The notes beneath the pieces were generated by a model. That model was not told where the DNA came from. It searched no databases and saw nothing but the letters and a program-made list of their open reading frames with translations. Positions 1-10,018 of a stretch of 64,000 nucleotides of DNA are shown here, piece after piece (position 1 is the first letter of the stretch; each line of letters opens with the position of its first letter). The stretch is from Episyrphus balteatus (taxonomy: Eukaryota; Arthropoda; Insecta; Diptera; Syrphidae): positions 6,427,501-6,491,500 of the forward strand of contig NC_079136.1 in NCBI RefSeq assembly GCF_945859705.1, given 5' to 3'. Position numbers and translations under genes: made by a program.

Positions 1-410
1 ATCCGAATCCCAAGTCCGTTTTGCCCCATCACCCCAACTAACAATTTTGCTTCTATAAAGCTTTATATATGCTACCGTTGCTTATATAAAGCTTTATAGA
101 AGCAAAATTGTTTGTAGGGACGCCAGGTTTCGAGATAACCTCAAAAAATGTTTTCTCTGATCTGGTTGTGCGAATATGTTAATCATATAGTTTTTGGGTC
201 GCTGAATCCAGATTCAAAGTCGATTTTGCAGTATTACGTCAGGTTTCCGAAAAATCCTCAAAAAAAAATGTCAAAACTAAAGAAACAAAAGTTCTTATCT
301 GGGGGTGTGAACATGTTAGTCGTATGTTTTTTGGGTCGCTTAAACCGAATCCAAAGTCAATTTTGCCGTCTCACGTCAGGTTTTTGAAATATCCTCAAAA
401 AATGTCAGAT
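1..410. repeat. Degenerate tandem repeat, unit about 137 bp
   Basis: Three imperfect copies of one unit are visible. Each contains a stretch like ATCCAAAGTCAATTTTGCC (near 1, 206 and 343) followed by a CAGGTTT..CCTCAAAAAATG block. Copies two and three are about 137 bp apart. The first copy is longer because a small palindromic element (33-120) interrupts it. The array runs straight into the hAT relic. Small open frames here are not coding. Confidence 0.6.
33..120. mobile_element. 88-bp palindromic MITE, copy A
   Basis: This is a nearly perfect hairpin. It starts CCCAACTAACAATTTTGC and ends with the inverse GCAAAATTGTTTGTAGGG, and the arms continue through TTCTATAAAGCTTTATA. Three relatives lie at 24396-24482, 24999-25085 and 26063-26149. 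It sits inside a tandem-repeat unit, so it inserted after that repeat formed. It has no coding capacity. Confidence 0.75.
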
Positions 411-760
411 AATAACTTTTTTGCCACAATAGAATTAGTCGAATATATTGTGGAATTGGATCCTATATTTTTTAAAGAAGATGTAGCATGCTACTTATCT
501 GAATTGCAAATTCTCCTTTTCTCTTGCATCGATAGCTCAAATTTCGACGACATTACAAAAGAGGTATTTAAACTAAGAAGCGTAATTCCGTTAGCCTTCA
601 AGTTAGTTTGCTACATTTTAACCGCCCTTGCGACGTCAGCTTCTTGTGAGCGGTCATTTAGTAAACTTAAAATAGTTCTCAATTATACGTACGACCATGG
701 GTGATGAAAGGTTAAATTCGTTGATGCTGCTAAATTCTTCTTCATGGGGGGTGAGATTCA
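395..760 (+). pseudogene. hAT transposase C-terminal (dimerisation) relic
   Basis: The translated stretch ends with ATSASCERSFSKLKIVLN, the hallmark of the hAT C-terminal dimerisation region of hAT transposases and ZMYM-type relatives. The frame then breaks near 690: the expected continuation (MGDERLNSLMLL) is found in another frame from 698. No BED finger or catalytic core is present upstream, so this is a truncated, frameshifted remnant. Identification rests on family knowledge of the CERSFS motif. Confidence 0.75.
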
Positions 761-1250
761 TTTCACTGAATCTCACTGAAATGCATTTATTATTACGGTG
801 TTGAAGCCCAGGAAAAGTGGCGCCCAACACGAAACATGGCTTAGTTATGTATCCGATTATTGTTTGCAGATCATCAGAAAGGCCGGTTTTCATGGTTTTC
901 TTCACATAATGCTTGCTTTGAGTAATGGAGATGCCTTTATGTTGGTTGTGCTAAAAAAATCCCTCCCAACGTTTTGAGTACGAAATAGTAGCAATCTTAC
1001 CAACCTTGTTTTTAGGCTAATATTAAGGTAGAAAAAAAATTACATTATGCTTAATAAATGTACATATTGAAAGTGATTCTTCAAATTTTACGAATTTTTA
1101 TTTCACCAAGAGGTAATTTTTTCGACTACGTTTTAACTGAAAACGATGTTCTGAAGGTTTTAAAAGCTTTCAATTTTGCCTCTAGATTGACCGTCGTTTT
1201 TGTATTTTATGATTTGAAAGAATTTTTTTGTCGGTCAATAAGAAATTGGA

Positions 1251-1572
1251 TATAATTCAATTATAAAATTCAAGTGACCTCAACTCCAAAGCGTTTCACC
1301 CAAGTACAACAGTGGGCTCATCAGTTAGATTTTTCGCACCCTTACTAAGACGCCTTATTTTGTTCGATATTTCCCGACACTATAAAAAACTCACAGCTAC
1401 TACTGTGAATTTTAATATTCTAAGGGAGTTTTATATAGTGTCGGTAAACATCGGCCAAAATAAGGCGTCTAAGTAAGGGTGCGACAGATCTAACTGATGA
1501 GCACACTGTCGTACCTGGGCGAAACGCTTTGGAGTTGAGGTCACTTGAACTTTATAATTAAATTATATTTAA
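1251..1572. mobile_element. Foldback/MITE with about 150-bp inverted arms
   Basis: The left arm (from about 1255, TCAAGTGACCTCAACTCCAA) is mirrored by the right arm ending near 1560. Matching segments include CGTTTCACCCAAGTAC / GTACCTGGGCGAAACG, the TAGTTAGAT/ATCTAACTGATGA stretch, CACCCTTACTAAGACGCC / GGCGTCTAAGTAAGGGTG and CCGACACTATA / TATAGTGTCGG. The loop is only some tens of bases. No ORF is present. Confidence 0.8.
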
Positions 1573-4500
1573 TCGCTCCACTTAAAATAAAAATTGTTTT
1601 TAATATTGCAAAAAAGTGAACTCGTTTCTCACTTTTTATTTGCTTGAGTTCGACCTTCTGAAAATCGAGAAAAGAGTTCGAGTTTTTTTTTTTTTTTGCA
1701 CACGACCTATTTTACACACGACATCTAGAAATTCTTAATGACACTTTTCGAATCGACTTTGCCTTTAAAAGTCGATTGATTTATTTGCTTATCCTTAGAA
1801 ACAAACTACATTTATTATTATTAGGTACCGTTATAAGATGCTGTATTTTAAACAAATGTAGGAAACCATCATAACTTTAGGGCGGACTTGTTTTAAATCC
1901 ATTTTTTTTTTCTGAAATTAGTCGTTATGCGTGTGAGTGTCCTTATAAATACGGCTTCCACACTTTATCCCTTGGTTCTCATCTCGTTTATATGCGTTTT
2001 TGGGGCGATTTCACTATCAGTGATCATTACTTTTTTATTTTCATCGCGAAGAATGAAACCCCAGTTCTTAATTTTTCTTCCACTCTATTATTCCTGTATC
2101 CTGCAGAGCCTATTCTTGTACCTTACTTAGGCACGGTTTGTTTTTGAATTGAGTTGAAGGAAGAACCGCGTTTATCAAAACTAACTTATGGTAAAATTGC
2201 ACGGTTCACATGTTGCACATGTTCTTAATTAAAGCCTGGATGTGTTAATTTGATATTTAAATACAAAAATTTGCATGACACTATTTTTTTCTGGGTGTAC
2301 TAAAGTCTTCCTTGGCCTTTTTTTTTAAGAATATTAGCAACCGCTAAGTTGTACAAATTGCGCGTTTCATCAAACAACAAAAATCCTTGTTATAAGTTAA
2401 AGGTTTGTATAAGAGATATATTCGTATTAGAAGGACACAATTCTTGTTCTTTTTTTTTTTTCTTCTAACATTTCTATAAGGTAAATGAACTTCACAGAAT
2501 GAGGTGTCTAAGAAATAATGTCATATTGATTTGCTCAATTCTATATTTCAAAAGAAAAATATATCTGTTGCTTTTACCAATTTAGTTTATGAATATAAAT
2601 AATGAAAATAAGCTCATTCCCACAATTAAATAAATTGCATGCTAGTTAGAATTTAATTTAAAGAGCAAATGCCCCTCTTGTTATTAGAATAATACACATC
2701 ATTAAGCTATGAAAATAAATAAAACAACTGTCATTTCTAAAGTGGGGTCAATTTAAACCCCCCTTTTATGGATTAGATAGTTAATTTTTTTGCATGGAAA
2801 GGATATATTCAGTACGAACAAAAAGAGGAATTTGTTTACATTGTGATTATTCACACATACATGAGGATTCTAGAACGTCGTCGTCGAAAAATATAATTTT
2901 ATTTTATGCCTTGTCACGTTTCAAAAGCACACGATGTGATGATTTATATGAAAAAAAAAATATTACTCATACACCGTAGTGTACTGACCTATAATTTTAA
3001 ATGATAAATAATTATTGTACCGAGGTAAAAATTATGTTTTAGTATTTCGATTAAAAGATTATGTACTGACAGATATTTAATTATGAATCCTTTCGATTTT
3101 CACAACCTATAGGACAAGTTTCAAACACTTGATTTTAATCAATTCTGACACCAATAGAACGAAAAACAAGGAAAAAGTGGGTCCCGTAATTTCGTGCCCA
3201 TACTTTTATCTTAATATCTATCAGTCTGGTTGCATACAGCTCTGATTATATCCTACATATTACATAGGGGATATACCTACCTATTTTCATAGGTAAAGGA
3301 AAACGGGTCACTTTATTCCTGATGAAAACCAGTTATTAGGTTAAAAACTCTGTCTTTTGATAAAACTTCCAAACGAAAATATTTATTTATGAAAAAAATC
3401 AATTAATGAAAAATTAATTTTTTTTCTAGAAAAATCTGAATACTGGTTTACATTTTGTAGTTATTTAGTTATTGTCCAACATTTAGTGCTATAACATAGA
3501 ACTAGCGTAAAACAAATTTAACAAAAAAAAAAAATAACATTTCTTCCAGTATTTTTGCCAATTTTATCCAAAATTTATCAAGCGATATAATTTATCTTCT
3601 GAAAAGTTATGATGCATTCAAGTTTTTAAAATATGTTTTATGTTTTACGGTGACCGATTTGAAGTGGTGTCCAGTATTTAACAGTTGGGCAAGTTTATCA
3701 GCTCAACAAATTTTGATCCCATCTAATTTCCCACTGAAAAGTCCCAATCAATTTTATTCTAGGAGCAGTAATTAAGCTATATTAAAATGGAAGTATCTGG
3801 AAAAATAAGAAAATTCCCTTAGAAGAGTGCAGTTTTCGTATTGACTCGGGCAAAATATTAAACAACATTTTTGTAAGTCTAAACAAATATCATTTTGCGT
3901 TATTTTAATAGATTTGACTTCTTTGGGAAACTAACTGATTTTTAGTGACACAACAAATTCTGTTAGTTCTGCTTAATCAAATGAGACCAAAACCTAGACG
4001 CTAAGTTATCTATAAAGAATTTTATATTCATCTCCTGAGGGGTCAATTATTTCGTGTGAAATTTTGGGAAAATGGTTTAAATAAGCGTTAAATTGACCGA
4101 CTAGTCAAAAGGGCCAAAGACGTCTTCGGATGCCAAAAGTTGAAAAAAATACTACAAGAAAATGTATGTGATTAAGAAATTTGAAAGGATTTAGAAAAAA
4201 ATTTAATTATTTAATAGGGTAAATAGGGGTAAAATTGAGATAGTAAACGGTAAGTCGTAGAAAGTTGAATTTTAAATTTTACTTGAATTCCTCTGAATTC
4301 CTTTATGTAACCTATTTACTCTATTACATTTAGGTACAAACTGGCTTAGTTAATGTAACCCATCTTCTCGGTTATTAGATTAAGTTCTAAAACAGAATAA
4401 CTTATTTACTCTGTTATCTTAAACAATCTATCTAATGGGTTGAAATAACCTATCTACTCGTGCGTCGTTATCTGTTTTGGTACTGTGTACATCTTTTAAC

Positions 4501-4990
4501 AAAGATATTTGCTGTTGTTAACTATCGATAACAGTCGTCTTTCAATAGACAAACGCTACCTGTACCATAAGCTTTTAACTGAAGAAAGTCCGTAAATTTT
4601 GTAATAATAACTAATAACACCTAATAACAAAAAAGCTACAATTCTTTTTAACGGTTTGGTTCTACCATATCGATTAAAATAAATAAAAAGTGTATGTTCA
4701 ATGAAAACCTTAAAACAAACATAAACAGTCAACTCGTAAACATGTGTACTCAATTATGAAATTCGGTACCTTCCAATATTGACTTACTGTTAACAAAAAC
4801 ATCAGATTTTGAATAGAATCGTAGTCATGTGCCACACGAAACTTATTTTGCATTGATTCCAAAACTTGAGCATTCATAGCCCATTTGTCCCAAATCAAAT
4901 AAACGTAACCTTGATCATAGACCTTTAAAAAATCTTCCTATGCATTTTGTAATATTTACTCAACTGCAGTTCTAATTTTGGTTATTACTA
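1573..4990. other. Intergenic, nothing recognised
   Basis: This is AT-rich DNA with short homopolymer runs. The small open frames at 1927-2130, 2794-2979, 4556-4753 and 4710-4898 show no recognisable motif. I see no gene, RNA or clear repeat here. Confidence 0.5.
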
Positions 4991-5012
4991 CATTTTGTAC
5001 CCAAATCGAACG

Positions 5013-5049
5013 TATAAAAGGCAGCCGCTGAGCCGTTCTCAAATCAGTC
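5013..5049 (+). promoter_or_regulatory. TATA plus Initiator core promoter of the repeat-protein gene
   Basis: TATAAAAG (5013-5020) is followed by the arthropod Initiator-like TCAGTC (5044-5049). The putative start A at 5046 is 33 bases from the TATA start, the usual spacing. The resulting 5' UTR would be about 35 bases and leads directly to AAAAATG at 5081. Strong focused promoters of this kind are typical of highly expressed tissue-specific fly genes, such as secreted products. Confidence 0.75.
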
Positions 5050-5080
5050 GTAATTTGTTATTATTAAAAGTGTTTAAAAA

Positions 5081-8000
5081 ATGAAGAGCCGTGTTTCTTG
5101 TGGATTAATCTGTATACTATTGCTCGGTAGCATAGTTAAAGTTACATTTTCGGTGAACATAGACAAAAGTGATGCTAATTTAAGAAGAATTTTTAACCTG
5201 AACTTGGGAAATAAGCTGGTTGAATATCTACAAAAACAACAAACTAATGTGAAAAATAATGAACATTCATCTTTAATAAATCGGTTGGCTTCTAAAAGTA
5301 ATTCAACGGATAAGATATTTGACAAATTTGCTAATTTGACGGAGTCAACTATGTCGGGAATTAAAGTTAAATTCAACGAATCTAAAACAATGCTTATGGA
5401 TATGCTCGCCAATTCCACAAGCTCATTTGAGAAATTCGGGAACAAGTCCAGCACAGCAATGTACGACATGATGACCAAACTCAACGAAACCAAAAATTCG
5501 CTCATGGAAATGATTGGCAACAAAATGTCGGAAATGTCTGAAGATTCATCGTCATACATTCAAACGTATTTGTACAACAAAAAGAACGAGTCCGACATCT
5601 TTGAATCCCTGCTTGCCAATTACACCAGTCCATTTGAGAAATTCGGGAACAAGTCCAGCACAGCAATGTACGACATGATGACCAAACTCAACGAAACCAA
5701 AAATTCACTCATGGAAATGATTGGCAACAAAATGTCAGAAATGTCTGAAGATTCAACGTCATACATTCAAACGTATTTGTACAACAAAAAGAACGAGTCC
5801 GACATCATGGAATCCCTGCTTGCCAATTACACCAGTCCATTTGAGAAATTCGGGAACAAGTCCAGCACAGCAATGTACGACATGATGACCAAACTCAACG
5901 AAACCAAAAATTCACTCATGGAAATGATTGGCAACAAAATGTCAGAAATGTCTGAAGATTCAACGTCATACATTCAAACGTATTTGTACAACAAAAAGAA
6001 CGAGTCCGACATCATGGAATCCCTGCTTGCCAATTACACCAGTCCATTTGAGAAATTCGGGAACAAGTCCAGCACAGCAATGTACGACATGATGACCAAA
6101 CTCAACGAAACCAAAAATTCGCTCATGGAAATGATTGGTAACAAAATGTCGGAAATGTCTGAAGATTCATCGTCATACATTCAAACGTATTTGTACAACA
6201 AAAAGAACGAGTCCGACATCATAGAATCCTTGCTTGCCAATTACACCAGTCCATTTGAGAAATTCGGGAACAAGTCCAGCACAGCAATGTACGACATGAT
6301 GACCAAACTCAACGAAACCAAAAATTCACTCATGGAAATGATTGGCAACAAAATGTCAGAAATGTCTGAAGATTCAACGTCATACATTCAAGCGTATTTG
6401 TACAACAAAAAAAACGAGTCCGACATCTTTGAATCCCTGCTTGCCAATTACACCAGTCCATTTGAGAAATTCGGGAACAAGTCCAGCACAGCAATGTACG
6501 ACATGATGACCAAACTCAACGAAACCAAAAATTCACTCATGGAAATGATTGGCAACAAAATGTCAGTAATGTCTGAAGATTCAACGTCATACATTCAAAC
6601 GTATTTGTACAACAAAAAGAACGAGTCCGACATAATGGAATCCCTGCTTGCCAATTACACCAGTCCATTTGAGAAATTCGGGAACAAGTCCAGCACAGCA
6701 ATGTACGACATGATGACCAAACTCAACGAAACCAAAAATTCACTCATGGAAATGATTGGCAACAAAATGTCAGAAATGTCTGAAGATTCAACGTCATACA
6801 TTCAAACGTATTTGTACAACAAAAAGAACGAGTCCGACATCTTTGAATCCCTGCTTGCCAATTACACCAGTCCATTTGAGAAATTCGGGAACAAGTCCAG
6901 CACAGCAATGTACGACATGATGACCAAACTCAACGAAACCAAAAATTCACTCATGGAAATGATTGGCAACAAAATGTCAGAAATGTCTGAAGATTCAACG
7001 TCATACATTCAAACGTATTTGTACAACAAAAAGAACGAGTCCGACATCTTTGAATCCCTGCTTGCCAATTACACCAGTCCATTTGAGAAATTCGGGAACA
7101 AGTCCAGCACAGCAATGTACGACATGATGACCAAACTCAACGAAACCATAAATTCACTCATGGAAATGATTGGCAACAAAATGTCAGAAATGTCTGAAGA
7201 TTCAACGTCATACATTCAAACGTATTTGTACAACAAAAAGAACGAGTCCGACATAATGGAATCCCTGCTTGCCAATTACACCAGTCCATTTGAAAAATTC
7301 GGGAACAAGTCCAGCACAGCAATGTACGACATGATGACCAAACTCAACGAAACCAAAAATTCACTCATGGAAATGATTGGCAACAAAATGTCAGAAATGT
7401 CTGAAGATTCAACGTCATACATTCAAACGTATTTGTACAACAAAAAGAACGAGTCCGACATCTTTGAATCCCTGCTTGCCAATTACACCAGTCCATTTGA
7501 GAAATTCGGGAACAAGTCCAGCACAGCAATGTACGACATGATGACCAAACTCAACGAAACCAAAAATTCACTCATGGAAATGATTGGTAACAAAATGTCG
7601 GAAATGTCTGAAGATTCAACGTCATACATTCAAACATATTTGTACAACAAAAAGAACGAGTCTGACATCTTTGAATCCCTGCTTGCCAATTACACCAGTC
7701 CATTTGAGAAATTTGGGAACAAGTCCAGCACAGCAATGTACGACATGATGACCAAACTCAACGAAACCAAAAATTCACTCATGGAAATGATTGGCAACAA
7801 AATGTCGGAAATGTCTGAAGATTCAACGTCATACATTCAAACGTATTTGTACAACAAAAAGAACGAGTCCGACATCATGGAATCCCTGCTTGCCAATTAC
7901 ACCAGTCCATTTGAGAAATTCGGGAACAAGTCCAGCACAGCAATGTACGACATGATGACCAAACTCAACGAAACCAAAAATTCGCTCATGGAAATGATTG

Positions 8001-9496
8001 GCAACAAAATGTCGGAAATGTCTGAAGATTCAACGTCATACATTCAAACGTATTTGTACAACAAAAAGAACGAGTCCGACATCATGGAATCCCTGCTTGC
8101 CAATTACACCAGTCCATTTGAGAAATTCGGGAACAAGTCCAGCACAGCAATGTACGACATGATGACCAAACTCAACGAAACCAAAAATTCGCTCATGGAA
8201 ATGATTGGCAACAAAATGTCGGAAATGTCTGAAGATTCAACGTCATACATTCAAACGTATTTGTACAACAAAAAGAACGAGTCCGACATCTTTGAATCCC
8301 TGCTTGCCAATTACACCAGCCCATTTGAGAAATTTGGGAACAAGTCCAGCACAGCAATGTACGACATGATGACCAAACTCAACGAAACCAAAAATTCGCT
8401 CATGGAAATGATTGGCAACAAAATGTTAGAAATGTCTGAAGATTCAACGTCATACATTCAAACGTATTTGTACAACAAAAAGAACGAGTCCGACATCTTT
8501 GAATCCCTGCTTGCCAATTACACCAGCCCATTTGAGAAATTTGGGAACAAGTCCAGCACAGCAATGTACGACATGATGACCAAACTCAACGAAACCAAAA
8601 ATTCACTCATGGAAATGATTGGCAACAAAATGTCGGAAATGTCTGAAGATTCAACGTCATACATTGAAACGTATTTGTACAACAAAAAGAACGAGTCCGA
8701 CATCATGGAATCCCTGCTTGCCAATTACACCAGTCCATTTGAGAAATTCGGGAACAAGTCCAGCACAGCAATGTACGATATGATGACCAAACTCAACGAA
8801 ACCAAAAATTTACTTAGGGAAATGATTGGTAGCAAAATGTCGGAAATGTCTGAAGATTCAACGTCATACATTCAAACGTATTTGTACAACAAAAAGAACG
8901 AGTCCGACATCTTTGAATCCCTGCTTGCCAATTACACCAGCCCATTTGAGAAATTTGGGAACAAGTCCAGCACAGCAATGTACGACATGATGACCAAACT
9001 CAACGAAACCAAAAATTTACTTAGGGAAATGATTGGTAGCAAAATGTCGGAAATGTCTGAAGATTCAACGTCATACATTCAAACGTATTTGTACAACAAA
9101 AAGAACGAGTCCGACATCTTTGAATCCCTGCTTGCTAATACCACCAGTCCATTTGAGAAATTTGGGAACAAGTCGAGCACAGCAATGTACGACATAATGA
9201 CAAAACTAAACGAATCCAAGACCTTGCCTGTGGTTATGGTTTACAGCCAACTTACACAGATGCCAAACGATTCCGAAGCAACCAACATCCTTGCGAACCT
9301 GCTCCCTTATTCAACCATTCCAAATGAGTTCAAATTCTTTGACAAACTTGGTAACATGACAAATTCAACAATGCAACAAGCGATTGTTGCAACAGAAGAA
9401 CTTTTAAATAAATACAAAAAAGTTATAACAAAGGATAAAAATGAAATAGAAGAAGATGATTACAATGATGAAAATGGTTTTATAGTTGTTAATTAA
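5081..9496 (+). CDS. Secreted 69-residue tandem-repeat protein, N-glycosylation-rich (1471 aa)
   Basis: I do not recognise a family. The single exon begins with a signal peptide (MKSRVSCGLICILLLGS.., cleavage near residue 25). A unique N-terminal part of about 90 residues precedes 19 head-to-tail copies of a 69-residue unit (about residues 115-1365), and a unique acidic tail ends in DENGFIVVN. Each unit contains SPFEKFGNKSSTAMYD, TKLNETKNSLMEMIGNKM, SYIQTYLYNKKNESD and ESLLANYT. It therefore carries four N-X-S/T sequons (NKS, NET, NES, NYT), many methionines, one proline and no cysteine; both cysteines of the protein are in the signal peptide. The units look helical and amphipathic. Start choice: it follows a TATA/Initiator promoter and gives the signal peptide. 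A structural or glue/silk/salivary-type secreted product is my inference only. The antisense open frames are shadows of the repeat. Confidence 0.9.
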   Translation: MKSRVSCGLICILLLGSIVKVTFSVNIDKSDANLRRIFNLNLGNKLVEYLQKQQTNVKNNEHSSLINRLASKSNSTDKIFDKFANLTESTMSGIKVKFNESKTMLMDMLANSTSSFEKFGNKSSTAMYDMMTKLNETKNSLMEMIGNKMSEMSEDSSSYIQTYLYNKKNESDIFESLLANYTSPFEKFGNKSSTAMYDMMTKLNETKNSLMEMIGNKMSEMSEDSTSYIQTYLYNKKNESDIMESLLANYTSPFEKFGNKSSTAMYDMMTKLNETKNSLMEMIGNKMSEMSEDSTSYIQTYLYNKKNESDIMESLLANYTSPFEKFGNKSSTAMYDMMTKLNETKNSLMEMIGNKMSEMSEDSSSYIQTYLYNKKNESDIIESLLANYTSPFEKFGNKSSTAMYDMMTKLNETKNSLMEMIGNKMSEMSEDSTSYIQAYLYNKKNESDIFESLLANYTSPFEKFGNKSSTAMYDMMTKLNETKNSLMEMIGNKMSVMSEDSTSYIQTYLYNKKNESDIMESLLANYTSPFEKFGNKSSTAMYDMMTKLNETKNSLMEMIGNKMSEMSEDSTSYIQTYLYNKKNESDIFESLLANYTSPFEKFGNKSSTAMYDMMTKLNETKNSLMEMIGNKMSEMSEDSTSYIQTYLYNKKNESDIFESLLANYTSPFEKFGNKSSTAMYDMMTKLNETINSLMEMIGNKMSEMSEDSTSYIQTYLYNKKNESDIMESLLANYTSPFEKFGNKSSTAMYDMMTKLNETKNSLMEMIGNKMSEMSEDSTSYIQTYLYNKKNESDIFESLLANYTSPFEKFGNKSSTAMYDMMTKLNETKNSLMEMIGNKMSEMSEDSTSYIQTYLYNKKNESDIFESLLANYTSPFEKFGNKSSTAMYDMMTKLNETKNSLMEMIGNKMSEMSEDSTSYIQTYLYNKKNESDIMESLLANYTSPFEKFGNKSSTAMYDMMTKLNETKNSLMEMIGNKMSEMSEDSTSYIQTYLYNKKNESDIMESLLANYTSPFEKFGNKSSTAMYDMMTKLNETKNSLMEMIGNKMSEMSEDSTSYIQTYLYNKKNESDIFESLLANYTSPFEKFGNKSSTAMYDMMTKLNETKNSLMEMIGNKMLEMSEDSTSYIQTYLYNKKNESDIFESLLANYTSPFEKFGNKSSTAMYDMMTKLNETKNSLMEMIGNKMSEMSEDSTSYIETYLYNKKNESDIMESLLANYTSPFEKFGNKSSTAMYDMMTKLNETKNLLREMIGSKMSEMSEDSTSYIQTYLYNKKNESDIFESLLANYTSPFEKFGNKSSTAMYDMMTKLNETKNLLREMIGSKMSEMSEDSTSYIQTYLYNKKNESDIFESLLANTTSPFEKFGNKSSTAMYDIMTKLNESKTLPVVMVYSQLTQMPNDSEATNILANLLPYSTIPNEFKFFDKLGNMTNSTMQQAIVATEELLNKYKKVITKDKNEIEEDDYNDENGFIVVN
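5419..9200 (+). repeat. 207-bp coding tandem repeat, 19 units
   Basis: The GAAATTCGGGAACAAG-type landmark recurs from 5431 to 9157, exactly 18 x 207 bp, so no indel has broken the register. Units differ by only a few substitutions (FESLL/MESLL/IESLL, STS/SSS, single changes such as KMSVMS, NETINS, KMLEMS). The last two units before the terminal one (around 8810 and 9015) share an LLREMIGSKM variant. Confidence 0.95.
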
Positions 9497-9502
9497 AATA
9501 AA
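9497..9502 (+). terminator. Polyadenylation signal AATAAA abutting the stop codon
   Basis: AATAAA begins on the base immediately after the TAA stop of the repeat-protein gene, so the 3' UTR is probably only a few tens of bases. Together with the short 5' UTR this makes a very compact transcript. Confidence 0.6.
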
Positions 9503-10018
9503 TATAGAAAATCAGACTTTTGTTTAAATATTTATTTCATTCGTTCAAGACTTCGAATTGAGTTTACATCGAGAAAAATTGCGGGGCAGTTCACTAAAAA
9601 TTTTATATTTATCCTCAACATATTTTTTAGCTGATAAATCAGTTTATCGAAGTACTTCAAACTGGGTTTATTTGGCAAAGCTACAATGGTCGAAAAAAGT
9701 ATTTTGACAAAATGAACATTTTTCTAACTTATGAGAATAATCTGTAACGGTTAAACATAAATAAGGAAGTTGACGGTTATTTAATTTAAATGGGGAAAAA
9801 TAAAGTTCAACTTATTTTTTTTTTTTAAATTCATGTTTCACTGAGTGTGAAACTTGAAAAAAATAAATTACTTGATTTTTTAATATATTTTTTAGAAAGA
9901 AGTCTTACGAAAAGTATGAACATCGAATTTAAGAGTTCTAGATTTTCAAAGGTCAAAAAGTCGCCTTTTTAAGCATTCAGAGGGCTTGGGGCACCTCAAA
10001 ATGAAATTATTTAAAAAA
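9503..10018. other. Short AT-rich spacer
   Basis: This lies between the repeat-protein gene and the decamer satellite. No gene or clear repeat is seen. Confidence 0.5.

Noticed and set aside
1927..2130. 67-codon hydrophobic frame resembling a small membrane protein
   Set aside because: No conserved motif, promoter or splice context; such frames are expected by chance in T-rich DNA.
4523..4530. TATCGATA (DRE-like) motif upstream of the repeat gene
   Set aside because: It lies about 520 bp from the predicted start and the word also occurs inside a palindrome near 63474; a single 8-mer is not evidence of function.
5074..5559. Antisense frame of 161 codons opposite the repeat gene (and another at 8518-8724)
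   Set aside because: They are shadows of the repeat-protein gene; the sense strand has promoter, signal peptide and poly(A) signal.
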